Shown here piece after piece: positions 35,167-42,751 of a DNA stretch of 64,000 bases. Position 1 is the stretch's first letter, and each line of letters begins with the position of its first letter. The DNA lies in contig NZ_JAJCTD010000001.1 of assembly GCF_020564565.1 (NCBI RefSeq), positions 248,001-312,000 of the forward strand. The letters run 5' to 3'. Both the position numbers and the translations under genes were made by a program. The notes beneath the pieces were generated by a model. The model was not told the DNA's origin, ran no database searches, and was given only the letters and a program-made list of their open reading frames with translations. This DNA is from Rhodobacter sp. Har01. GTDB lineage: Bacteria > Pseudomonadota > Alphaproteobacteria > Rhodobacterales > Rhodobacteraceae.

Positions 35167-36122
35167 CTGCGCAGGGCCTCGATCCCGCGTTCGCTGCAGC
35201 GGGCCAGAAGGTCGGCGGCGATCCTGGGCAGGGGCAGCACCGCGGCGGCGGCCCCGGATTCGACCGCGGCGCGCGGCATGCCGTAGATGACCGATGTTTC
35301 GGCATCCTGCGCGATGGTGTGGGCGCCAGCCCGGCGCAGCGCCAGCAACCCGCGCGCGCCGTCGCGGCCCATGCCGGTCAGCAAGGCGGCAACCACCTTG
35401 CGGCCAAGACCGGTGGCGCTTTCGAACAGCGCATCGACCGAAGGCAGGTGCCCCGAGATCGCCGGACCGGGCGTGACCTCGGTTCGCGGCGGGGTGTCGC
35501 CGGTGAGCCGCAAATGGCCGGGACAGCCGGCGGCCACCACGACGGTGCCGGGGAGCATCGCGATGCCGCCTTCCGCCGCAACGACGCGCGCCGCCGAGCA
35601 GCGCGAAAACAGCCGGATCAGGCTGTCGGAAAAGGCCGCGCCGGTGTGCTGGACGATCGCGGTCGGCGGGCAGTCGGCCGGAAAGGCCGAGAGGATGGTC
35701 AGCAGGGCGTCAATGCCCCCGGTCGAGGCGCCGATCAGGATCAGCCGATCTTGCCGGAACCGGCTGCCGCCGGCCTCAACCGGGGCGGCAGAGCGGGCCG
35801 GGAAAGCCGGGCGCTGGGGCCGCAGCGCCGCGACGCGAGACCAGAGGTCGGTCTCTTCGACCTGGGGGCCGGAGGGGAGCGGAACCTCGACCCAGGCGAT
35901 GCCGACGACGCGGAACAGCGAGACAAGCCCCTCGAAATCGGGGTGATCCGCCAGGTCGCGCGCGACCAGCACCACGTCGGGCGCTTCGCGTTCGGCCAGG
36001 ATATAGGTCGAGGAGGGGTCGCTGCTGCGGCCGACGACGGAGATGCCGGGATGCGTCGCCGCTTCGCGGGCCAGCCGGGCGGCCAGGACAGGGTCCGGAC
36101 AGGCGAGCAGGATGCGGGTCAT
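35163..36122 (-). CDS. cheB: CheB-type methylesterase with degenerate receiver domain
   Basis: Starting at ATG 36122 (GAGGAAG in front) this is a 319-residue protein. The C-terminal methylesterase domain is intact: GASTGG with the active serine, VQHTGAAF with the histidine and TGMGRDG with the aspartate. The N-terminal receiver-like domain has lost its phosphorylation chemistry: the acidic pair reads CP, the acceptor position in PDVVLVARDL is alanine, and the Thr/Ser switch is valine. CheB is normally activated by CheA phosphorylating this domain, so this one must be constitutive or controlled another way. The frame stays open upstream through 27-bp repeats, so a longer protein from 36317 cannot be excluded. 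Confidence 0.88.
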   Translation of the reverse strand: MTRILLACPDPVLAARLAREAATHPGISVVGRSSDPSSTYILAEREAPDVVLVARDLADHPDFEGLVSLFRVVGIAWVEVPLPSGPQVEETDLWSRVAALRPQRPAFPARSAAPVEAGGSRFRQDRLILIGASTGGIDALLTILSAFPADCPPTAIVQHTGAAFSDSLIRLFSRCSAARVVAAEGGIAMLPGTVVVAAGCPGHLRLTGDTPPRTEVTPGPAISGHLPSVDALFESATGLGRKVVAALLTGMGRDGARGLLALRRAGAHTIAQDAETSVIYGMPRAAVESGAAAAVLPLPRIAADLLARCSERGIEALRR

Positions 36123-36182
36123 GCCGGTGTCTTCCTCTGTTCGCAGCGAAGCGGCGGTCCGGACCGCTGCGCTGCAAGGTCC

Positions 36183-36263
36183 GGCATGGTCGGCGGAGCC
36201 GCATGGCCCGGTCTGGGCGGCGGGGCCGCAAGGCCCGGTTTGGGCGGCGGAGCCGCAAGGCCC
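36183..36263. repeat. 27-bp tandem minisatellite, three copies
   Basis: Units at 36183-36209, 36210-36236 and 36237-36263 share the core GGCGGAGCCGCAAGGCCC with few changes. They fill part of the 234-bp gap between cheB and the next chemotaxis gene. The length is a multiple of three and the frame is open into cheB, where it would encode nine-residue units such as GPCGSAAQT. Confidence 0.85.
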
Positions 36264-36356
36264 GGACGGCGCGGCGGGGCAGCGCGGGCCGGGCGAATGG
36301 CCCGCCCGCCTTGCCAACCCGGAGTGCCTGGTGTCGCCATCGCCCGCGCCCCCCGG

Positions 36357-36710
36357 TCAGAACAGTTCGGTCCGCGGGTCGGCGGCGCCGGCCCCGTCGC
36401 GCCCCGCCAGCGCATGGCGCAGATCTGCCAGGCGCAAGTCGTCAAGCCGGGGCAGCGCCGCCGCGGGCAGGTACAGCGCTTCGGCCGACCGCGCCAGCGC
36501 GGCGACCCAGTCCGACAGGTCGGCCAGGCGCTGGTCCAGGAGGTCGATCGCCTGCAGGTCGGCGCCAAGCCGGGTGTCGCGGATCGCGCCATCGTCCACC
36601 AGGCCATGCACCGCGACCTCGATCCGCAGCACGATGTCGCGACAGCGCCGCAACTCTTGCGCGGTGCGCGACAGCAAGGGGGAAAGCCCGGTCTCGGTGT
36701 CGAGGATCAC
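36357..36710 (-). CDS. Small helical protein of che operon, candidate CheT/CheZ-like CheY phosphatase
   Basis: The GTG at 36710 overlaps the cheY stop (GTGA), giving 117 residues. No domain is recognised by plain reading, but the protein looks all-helical and holds DLLDQ at residues 56-60 inside an amphipathic stretch (LQAIDLLDQRLADLSDWVAA). This is the DxxxQ spacing used by CheZ (Asp143/Gln147 in E. coli), and also, as I recall, by the small Sinorhizobium protein CheT encoded in its che operon. It lies between cheB and cheY, and the operon has no cheZ, cheC or cheX. A phosphatase or sink-assisting role is an inference from the motif and position. Confidence 0.65.
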   Translation of the reverse strand: MILDTETGLSPLLSRTAQELRRCRDIVLRIEVAVHGLVDDGAIRDTRLGADLQAIDLLDQRLADLSDWVAALARSAEALYLPAAALPRLDDLRLADLRHALAGRDGAGAADPRTELF

Positions 36711-37093
36711 AGCGGCCCCACCACACGTTCGATGCTGGCCTTGACGGTGGCCGTGGTGAACGGCTTGCGGATCAGGTTGTTCAACCCGAGTTGCTGGCCG
36801 CGCTGCATGATTTCGGGCGTCGGCGTGCCAGTGATCAGGATGAAGCCGATGCGCTGGGTGGTCTTGCTTTGACGCAGCGCACCCAGCAGGTCCAGCCCGG
36901 AGAGGCCGGGCATGTTCATGTCGGAAATCACCAGGTGCACCGGGTTCGCCGCCAGCTTGCCCAGGGCGGTGCGGCTGTCGGATTCGGTGGCGAAGTGCTT
37001 GATCCCGATCTCTTCCAGAGATTGCGAGATCAGGGCGCGGCTGACCGACATGTCGTCCACGACCATGACGCGCAGGGATTCCCTGAGACTCAT
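36707..37093 (-). CDS. cheY: CheY-type response regulator
   Basis: This 128-residue single receiver domain has an acidic pair (Asp13-Asp14), acceptor Asp58 in VISDMNMPG, a threonine in ILITGTP and lysine in IRKPF, so it is fully competent for phosphorylation. It overlaps cheR upstream by 4 bp and the small DxxxQ gene downstream by 4 bp. It is one of two CheY proteins here; in alphaproteobacteria one often binds the flagellar switch while another drains phosphate. Which does which cannot be told from sequence. Confidence 0.93.
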   Translation of the reverse strand: MSLRESLRVMVVDDMSVSRALISQSLEEIGIKHFATESDSRTALGKLAANPVHLVISDMNMPGLSGLDLLGALRQSKTTQRIGFILITGTPTPEIMQRGQQLGLNNLIRKPFTTATVKASIERVVGPL

Positions 37094-38058
37094 CTTTTCG
37101 TCCTTTCGCTGCGCTGCAAGATGTCGCCGGCGCGCCGGTAGGCGGTGATTCCGGCACTGGATAGAAGGTCGGCTGCCGGGCCGTGCAGCCGTTCGGAATG
37201 GCCGATGCAGAGCAGGCCGCCGGGGGAAAGAAGGCTTGCCAGGCGCTGCCAGAGCCGCTCTTGCGTCGGCTTGTCGAAGTAGATTGCCACGTTGCGGCAG
37301 AAGATCGCGTCGAACGGGCCACGCACCGGCCAGTCGGCCATCAGGTTCAGGGCCGCGAAATGCACTAGGCCGGAGGTGCGCGCGGCGATCCGGTGCTGGC
37401 CCGGGCCGGCCGGTTCCAGATGGCCGCGGCGCAGCGGTTCGGGGATCGAGCGGACCTCGTCGTCGGAGTAGACGGCCGCCCGGGCGCGGGTCAGGATCGC
37501 CGGGTCGATGTCGGTGGCCAGGATGCGGACGTCAAGGCGCGGCGCCTCGGGCAGGAGGTTGAGGACGGTCATCGCCATCGAATAGGGCTCTGGCCCGGCC
37601 GAGCAGCCGGCCGACCAGATCCGCAGCCGCCGGCCGGCCCGCAGCGCCGGCAGGACCGGCGTCAGGCAGACCTCTTCGAGCAGCCGGAAATGGTGTTCTT
37701 CGCGGAAGAAATGGGTGACGTTGGTGGTCAGTGCCGACACCAGTTCCGCCCGTTCGGCCGCACCGTCCGGGCCGCTGATCATGTCGCAATAGAGGCTGAA
37801 GTCGGGGCAGCGGATCGCCCGCAGCCGGCGCATCAGCCGCGACTGCACCAGTTCCTTCTTGCTGGACTGCAGGTGCAGCCCGAATTCGCGATAGGCGATC
37901 TCGGCGATGCGCGCGAAATCGCGGTCGTGCAGCACCAGGTCGGAGCCGGGAGCGGGGCCGGGAGCAGGGCCGGGGGAGGGGCCGGTCGCGCGCTCGGCTG
38001 CCGCCGGAAGGCTGCCGCCCGCTCGGGGAGGTGCCGAAGGAAGGGGCAGGGCTGTCAT
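37090..38058 (-). CDS. cheR: Chemoreceptor methyltransferase CheR
   Basis: The 322-residue enzyme has a proline-rich N-terminal extension (about 40 residues with PGPAPGPAPG), then the CheR all-helical domain and the SAM-binding domain: WSAGCSAGPEPYSMAM, with proline where most CheR proteins have glutamate (GEEPYS), and FDAIFCRNVAIYFDKP. It methylates receptor glutamates. Its start overlaps the cheW stop by 4 bp. Alternative starts inside the proline-rich stretch cannot be ruled out. Confidence 0.94.
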   Translation of the reverse strand: MTALPLPSAPPRAGGSLPAAAERATGPSPGPAPGPAPGSDLVLHDRDFARIAEIAYREFGLHLQSSKKELVQSRLMRRLRAIRCPDFSLYCDMISGPDGAAERAELVSALTTNVTHFFREEHHFRLLEEVCLTPVLPALRAGRRLRIWSAGCSAGPEPYSMAMTVLNLLPEAPRLDVRILATDIDPAILTRARAAVYSDDEVRSIPEPLRRGHLEPAGPGQHRIAARTSGLVHFAALNLMADWPVRGPFDAIFCRNVAIYFDKPTQERLWQRLASLLSPGGLLCIGHSERLHGPAADLLSSAGITAYRRAGDILQRSERTKR

Positions 38059-38516
38059 GCCGCCTGCCGCCCCTTGGCCTGGATCACCGCGGCCAGGTCG
38101 ATGACGCGGGTCATGCCCTCGTCGATCGGGATGACGCCGGTGATGCTTTGCCGCGTGGTGTCGGAGCGGATGTCGGGCGTGTCCTGGATCTGCGCCCGCT
38201 GGACCGAGAGGATTTCCGACACCGCCTCGACCAGAAGGCCGACGGTCTGGTTCTCGATCATCGCGACCACCACCACATTGCGCGGGTTTTCCGGCGTCGG
38301 CCCAAGGCCGAAGCGCGCGGAGAGGTCGTAGATCGGGATCACCGAGCCGCGCAGGTTCATCACCCCCAGCACCTCTTTCGGGGCGTGCGGCAGCGGCGTC
38401 ACGGCCGTCCAGCGGCGGATTTCGCGGACATGGGTGATGTCGAGCGAAAAGCTTTGCCCGCCCGCAAAGAAGGTGACGAATTCGACGTCCGAGCGATTGG
38501 TTTCAGAGGCTTGCAT
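38055..38516 (-). CDS. cheW: Chemotaxis coupling protein CheW
   Basis: This 153-residue single CheW domain has the motifs FSLDITHVREI near residue 27 and LGVMNLRGSVIPIYDLSARFG near residues 51-71, which link CheA to receptors. It overlaps the cheA 3' end by 14 bp and the cheR start by 4 bp. Confidence 0.96.
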   Translation of the reverse strand: MQASETNRSDVEFVTFFAGGQSFSLDITHVREIRRWTAVTPLPHAPKEVLGVMNLRGSVIPIYDLSARFGLGPTPENPRNVVVVAMIENQTVGLLVEAVSEILSVQRAQIQDTPDIRSDTTRQSITGVIPIDEGMTRVIDLAAVIQAKGRQAA

Positions 38517-40767
38517 GGCTGGCTCCTGCAGGGTGGGGGACCGGGCGGCTGAGCGGCATGTCGCCCAGGCCGCGGTTCGAGGTCAGCGCCTCGGCATCGA
38601 GGATCAGCGCGATCTGGCCGTCGCCCAGAACGGTGGCGGCCGAAACGCCGGGGATCGCGCCGTAGTTCGATTCAAGGCCCTTGATCACGACCTGGCGCTG
38701 GTCCAGCACGGCGTCGACGACCAGGGCGCATTGCGACTGGTTTTCGGTTTCCACCAGCAAGAGCAGCGGCGCCTCGCCGGTGGCGCGGGCCGGCAGGCCC
38801 AGGCACTGGGCGACGTCGATCATCGGCAGGAAGCGGCCGCGGATCGACAGCACCTTTTCCTGGGTGCCCAGCACATGCAGGTCGCCCGGACCGGGGCGGA
38901 TGGTCTCGATCACCGAGGCGACCGGGATCACCATGGTCTGGCCGGCGACCGAGATCACCATGCCGTCCATCACCGCCAGCGTCAGCGGCAGCGAGATGGT
39001 GAACTCGGTGCCCTCGCCCGGAACCGAAGCGATCGATACCCGACCGCCCAGCGCGGCGACGGCATTCTTCACCACGTCCAGCCCGACCCCCCGCCCGGAC
39101 AGGTTCGAGACCTTGTCGGCGGTGGAAAAGCCGGGCAGGAACAGCAGGTTGTCGACTTCGCTGTCGGTCAGGTCGGCTTCGGCCGTGATCAGGCCCTTGG
39201 CCACCGCCTTGTCGCGGATCTTGGCCCGGTTCAGCCCGGCACCATCGTCGCGGACGGTGATGATGACGCTGCCCGAGCGGTGCGCGGCCAACAGCCGGAT
39301 CGTGCCCTCCGGGTCCTTGCCGGCGGCGATCCGGGCGGCCTGGGGTTCCAGCCCGTGGTCCACCGCGTTGCGGATCATGTGGGTCAGCGGGTCGGCCAGG
39401 CGTTCGATCACCGTCTTGTCGACTTCGGTCCCTTCACCGCTGGTCACCAGCCGGGCCGCCTTGCCGGTGGCCTCGGCCGCCTCGCGCACGATCCGGCTCA
39501 TCCGCTGGAACAGCGGTTTCACCGGCTGCGCGCGGATCGCCATCACCGCTTCCTGCAGGTCGCGGGCGAGCAGGCGATAGTCCTCGACATGGGTGATGAT
39601 CTCGGCATCCGAGTTCAGCGACAGGTCGAGCACGCTTTGCTCGATCATCGCCTGGTTGATGATGAGTTCGCCCACCGCGTTGATCAGCCGGTCCACCCGG
39701 TCGAGATCGACGCGCAGCGTGGGTTTCGGGCCGCCATTGCCGCCGTCTTCGTCGGCCGGCCGCGCCTCGCGCTTGGCGCGGGGCGCAGCAGCGGGGGCCG
39801 GCGAAGGAACCGGTTCGGCCAGAGCTTCCGCGGCGGGCGTGGGCGGCGCTGCAACCGGCACCTCGGCCGGCAGCGGGCCGGCCGAGGCCGGCACGGCTTC
39901 GCCGGCAGCGGCTGCCGGAAGGTGCGGCTCTGCCGGTTCGGCGGCTTCGGGGCCGATGTCCAGCACACAGAGCCCCTCGACGAATTCGAAGGCCTCATGC
40001 AGCAGGGTCTCGGGCTCGGCGGTGGCCAGCCGGATGGTCCAGGACAGATAGGCATCGGCCGGGTCGAAGGCCGCCCAGTCGGGCAGGGCCGACGTGTCGA
40101 GCCGCACCTCCAGCGTGCCCAGATCGGCCAGCGCCGAGAACAGCAGCGCCGGGTCATGGCCGTTGGCATAAAGCGCCGGCAGCGGGCGGAAGCGGATCAG
40201 GTAGCCGGTCGTCGCGGCTGCGGCATCGGTCGCAGGCGAAGGCGCCGCGAGGTCGGGCAGGCCGGTCAGGTCCGGCAGGTCGATCGGCGCGGCGTCATCC
40301 CCGAGATCGCCGAAATCCAGCGTGACGGCGGCGAAACCGAAGCAGGGGTCATCGTCCCCGGGACCGGGGCTGGCGGGCGCATCCTCGCCCAGAACGGCAT
40401 TGAGGTTGGCCAGGAAGCCATCGGTCGTCTCGGGGTCGATCACACGCTCTTCGCGCGCCGCCTCGACCTGGTCGGCCAGATGGTCGGCCGAGCGCAGCAG
40501 GGTGTGCATCACCTCGGGTGTCAACTCGATCCGGTCCGAGCGGATGCCGTCGAGCACCGTCTCGAACCGGTGGGCGAAGGCCACCAGCGCATTCAGCGCA
40601 AAGGCCCCGGCACCGCCCTTGATCGAATGCACCGCGCGAAACACGGCGTTCAGCGTTTCGCTGTCCTGGGCGCCGGCGTCCATGCTGGACAGTCCCTCGG
40701 CCAGGGCTTCGAGCAGCTCTTCGCATTCCTCGTAGAACGTATCGCGGATCGAATTCATCGTTGCCAT
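38503..40767 (-). CDS. cheA: Chemotaxis histidine kinase CheA
   Basis: The 754-residue kinase has P1 with phospho-accepting His47 (AVHSIKGGAGAF), an alphaproteobacterial middle domain, a long Ala/Pro linker (about residues 270-330), the P3 dimer domain (VDRLINAVGELIINQAMIEQ), a P4 ATPase domain with N-box HMIRNAVDHGLE and G-boxes, and a C-terminal CheW-like P5. It phosphorylates the CheY proteins. The CheB here lacks an acceptor site, so CheA's only visible phosphorylation targets in the cluster are the two CheYs. It starts 14 bp after the first cheY. Confidence 0.96.
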   Translation of the reverse strand: MATMNSIRDTFYEECEELLEALAEGLSSMDAGAQDSETLNAVFRAVHSIKGGAGAFALNALVAFAHRFETVLDGIRSDRIELTPEVMHTLLRSADHLADQVEAAREERVIDPETTDGFLANLNAVLGEDAPASPGPGDDDPCFGFAAVTLDFGDLGDDAAPIDLPDLTGLPDLAAPSPATDAAAATTGYLIRFRPLPALYANGHDPALLFSALADLGTLEVRLDTSALPDWAAFDPADAYLSWTIRLATAEPETLLHEAFEFVEGLCVLDIGPEAAEPAEPHLPAAAAGEAVPASAGPLPAEVPVAAPPTPAAEALAEPVPSPAPAAAPRAKREARPADEDGGNGGPKPTLRVDLDRVDRLINAVGELIINQAMIEQSVLDLSLNSDAEIITHVEDYRLLARDLQEAVMAIRAQPVKPLFQRMSRIVREAAEATGKAARLVTSGEGTEVDKTVIERLADPLTHMIRNAVDHGLEPQAARIAAGKDPEGTIRLLAAHRSGSVIITVRDDGAGLNRAKIRDKAVAKGLITAEADLTDSEVDNLLFLPGFSTADKVSNLSGRGVGLDVVKNAVAALGGRVSIASVPGEGTEFTISLPLTLAVMDGMVISVAGQTMVIPVASVIETIRPGPGDLHVLGTQEKVLSIRGRFLPMIDVAQCLGLPARATGEAPLLLLVETENQSQCALVVDAVLDQRQVVIKGLESNYGAIPGVSAATVLGDGQIALILDAEALTSNRGLGDMPLSRPVPHPAGASHASL

Positions 40768-40781
40768 CTGCCTGCCCCCCC

Positions 40782-41156
40782 TCAGCCTCTTGCGCCCGTT
40801 ACCCGGCGCACGACCGAGACGATGGCGGTGTCCTCGAACGGCTTGACGATCCAGCCGGTGGCGCCGGCCCGGCGGGCGCGGGCCTTCAGCTCTTCTGCCG
40901 ATTCGGTGGTGAGCACGAGGATCGGCACGGTGCGGTTGTGGCTTTGGCCACGGATCGCGTCGATCACGCCGAAACCGTCCATCCGCGGCATGTTGATGTC
41001 GGTGATCACCACGTCGGGATCGACCTCGGCAAAGCGTTCGACTCCGTCGATGCCGTCGTCGGCGGTGGTGACGGTGAACCCTGCCTCCTCCATCGCGCGG
41101 CGCACGAGGTTGCGGATCGTCCGGCTGTCGTCGATGGCGAGGACGCGGATGGTCAT
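40782..41156 (-). CDS. cheY: CheY-type response regulator
   Basis: A 124-residue receiver with Asp9-Asp10, acceptor Asp53 in VVITDINMP, Thr83 and Lys105 (WIVKPFEDT) is intact for phosphorylation and Mg binding. Its ATG overlaps the STAS-gene stop (ATGA) and it precedes cheA by 14 bp, the usual place for an alphaproteobacterial cheY1. It is only distantly similar to the second CheY at 36707-37093. Confidence 0.94.
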   Translation of the reverse strand: MTIRVLAIDDSRTIRNLVRRAMEEAGFTVTTADDGIDGVERFAEVDPDVVITDINMPRMDGFGVIDAIRGQSHNRTVPILVLTTESAEELKARARRAGATGWIVKPFEDTAIVSVVRRVTGARG

Positions 41157-41437
41157 TCGGCCAGCTCCATCGGCAGCACGGCGGTGGTTACCCCCAACGC
41201 GGCCAGCTGGTCGGCCTGCGCCGAGGAAAGGCCCGTCAGGACGAAGTCGATGCCGCGGCGGCGGCGGTCGGCGGCGGCGGCCAGCAGGGTCTGCACCAGC
41301 GGCGTGTCCAGCCGGCGCAAACGGTTGGCATGGATGCGCAAGGGCGCGTCCGGATGCTGCCGCAGGAAGGGCACAAGGGCGTTGTCTCCGGCCACGGAAA
41401 CACGCTCGGGAAGGTCGAAGTCGATCATGCTGGTCAT
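41153..41437 (-). CDS. STAS-domain protein, first gene of che operon
   Basis: The 94-residue protein from ATG 41437 (an ATG at 41428 is also possible) reads as a single STAS domain: a short beta start, APLRIHANRLRRLDTPLVQT in the centre and FVLTGLSSAQADQLAALGV near the end. STAS proteins act as phospho-switchable partners or lipid-transport accessories; single-domain forms open the che operon in several Rhodobacterales and Rhizobiales. It overlaps the next cheY by 4 bp. The typical phosphorylated serine/threonine position appears as Thr45, so regulation by phosphorylation is possible but unproven. Confidence 0.8.
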   Translation of the reverse strand: MTSMIDFDLPERVSVAGDNALVPFLRQHPDAPLRIHANRLRRLDTPLVQTLLAAAADRRRRGIDFVLTGLSSAQADQLAALGVTTAVLPMELAE

Positions 41438-41640
41438 GCCTTGGCAAACCTCGTGTCTGGCCGGCCGAGCCCGTGTCGCGCCGCAATCCGGTTTCAGGAA
41501 TAGGCCGCTGAGGTTTAAGGAATCGTTGTCCGCGCTGGCCCGGCGGCAGCGAATTTCCTCAACCTGTCGCAATCGGTCGCGGGCTTGACGTGCCCCGGAG
41601 GCCGGCCCAAGGTCGCCGCGACGACAGGCGGGGAGCCGGA

Positions 41641-42654
41641 ATGCGCAAGGCCTTCATCACCGGAACCGCGGGGTTCATCGGCTTTCACCTGGCGCGGCAC
41701 CTGCTGGCCCATGGCTGGCAGGTGGCGGGCTATGACGGGATGACCGACTACTACGACGTCGCGCTGAAGCGGAAACGCCACGCGATCCTGCTGCAGACGC
41801 CGGGGTTTGCCGCGACCGAGGCAATGCTGGAGGATGTGGCGGCGCTGGATGCGGCGGTGGACGCCTTCCGGCCGGACGTCATCATCCACCTCGCGGCCCA
41901 GGCGGGCGTGCGCTATTCGCTGGAAAACCCGCGCTCCTATGTCAGCGCCAATGTGGTGGGCACCTTCAACGTGATGGAGGCGGCGCGGCGGCTGGCGGTC
42001 GGCCACCTGCTGATGGCGTCCACCAGCAGCATCTACGGCGCCAACGAGGACATGCCGTTCCGCGAGACGGACAAGGCCGATGGCCAGCTGACGATCTATG
42101 CCGCCACCAAGAAGGCGACGGAATCGATGGGCCACGCCTATGCCCATCTGTGGAACCTGCCGACGACGATGTTTCGGTTCTTCACCGTCTACGGCACCTG
42201 GGGCCGCCCCGACCTTGCCTATTTCAAGTTCGTCGACGCGATCCTGAACGACCGGCCCATCGACATCTACAACCACGGCGAGATGTGGCGCGACTTCACC
42301 TGCGTCGATGATCTGGTCGAGGCGATTCGCCTGCTGATCGACGCGGCGCCGGTGCGGCCCGCCCCGGGCGAGGCGATCCCCGAGGGCGACAGCCTGTCGA
42401 AGGACGCGCCGTTCCGCATCGTCAACATCGGCAATTCCGACAAGGTCAAGCTTCTCGATTTCGTCGCGGCGATCGAGGAGGTGCTGGGCCGCAAGGCCAT
42501 CCGCACCTACCTGCCGATGCAGAAGGGCGACGTGCCCGCCACCTGGGCCGATGCCAGCCTGCTGAAACGGCTGACCGGCTATGCCCCGAAGACCGACCTG
42601 CGCGACGGGATGCGGGACTTCGTGGCCTGGTATCGCGACTATTACGGCACGTGA
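41641..42654 (+). CDS. NAD-dependent nucleotide-sugar epimerase (UDP-glucuronate 4-epimerase type)
   Basis: This 337-residue extended short-chain dehydrogenase has the NAD motif TGTAGFIG (residues 8-15), [13 protein letters not shown] near residue 85, catalytic serine in [10 protein letters not shown], and YxxxK as YAATKKATE near residue 155. [19 protein letters not shown] is characteristic of UDP-glucuronate 4-epimerases (LpsL/CapI type) that supply galacturonate for surface polysaccharides. ATG 41641 has GGGGAGCC in front. It is monocistronic, divergent from the che operon and upstream of tpa. Confidence 0.9.
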   Translation: MRKAFITGTAGFIGFHLARHLLAHGWQVAGYDGMTDYYDVALKRKRHAILLQTPGFAATEAMLEDVAALDAAVDAFRPDVIIHLAAQAGVRYSLENPRSYVSANVVGTFNVMEAARRLAVGHLLMASTSSIYGANEDMPFRETDKADGQLTIYAATKKATESMGHAYAHLWNLPTTMFRFFTVYGTWGRPDLAYFKFVDAILNDRPIDIYNHGEMWRDFTCVDDLVEAIRLLIDAAPVRPAPGEAIPEGDSLSKDAPFRIVNIGNSDKVKLLDFVAAIEEVLGRKAIRTYLPMQKGDVPATWADASLLKRLTGYAPKTDLRDGMRDFVAWYRDYYGT

Positions 42655-42655
42655 T

Positions 42656-42688
42656 CTGGCCTTAGGCGGGCGTGCGGTCTGGCGATAA
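42656..42688 (+). promoter_or_regulatory. Paired direct repeats before tpa, candidate TauR operator
   Basis: CTGGCCTTAG (42656-42665) and CTGGCGATAA (42679-42688) are direct repeats whose starts are 23 bp apart. The first base lies exactly 96 bp before the tpa ATG. The same pair with the same spacing and distance precedes xsc. MocR/GabR-type regulators such as TauR bind direct repeats, and the TauR sites described for R. capsulatus are, as I recall, of the form CTGGACyTAA. Confidence 0.75.
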
Positions 42689-42751
42689 TGCCGGGCCGCG
42701 TTTTCCGCGATGATGGGGCATCAAGGAAATTCCGGCAGGAAGGGAACCGCC

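Noticed and set aside
36183..36263. Possible CRISPR array from regularly spaced repeats
   Set aside because: The units are directly adjacent without unique spacers and there are no cas genes; it is a tandem minisatellite. The 11-bp repeats near 20700 were rejected for the same reason.
38434..41511. A 1,025-codon plus-strand open frame over cheW-cheA-cheY
   Set aside because: It is antisense to well-supported chemotaxis genes with intact motifs; long antisense frames are expected at this base composition.
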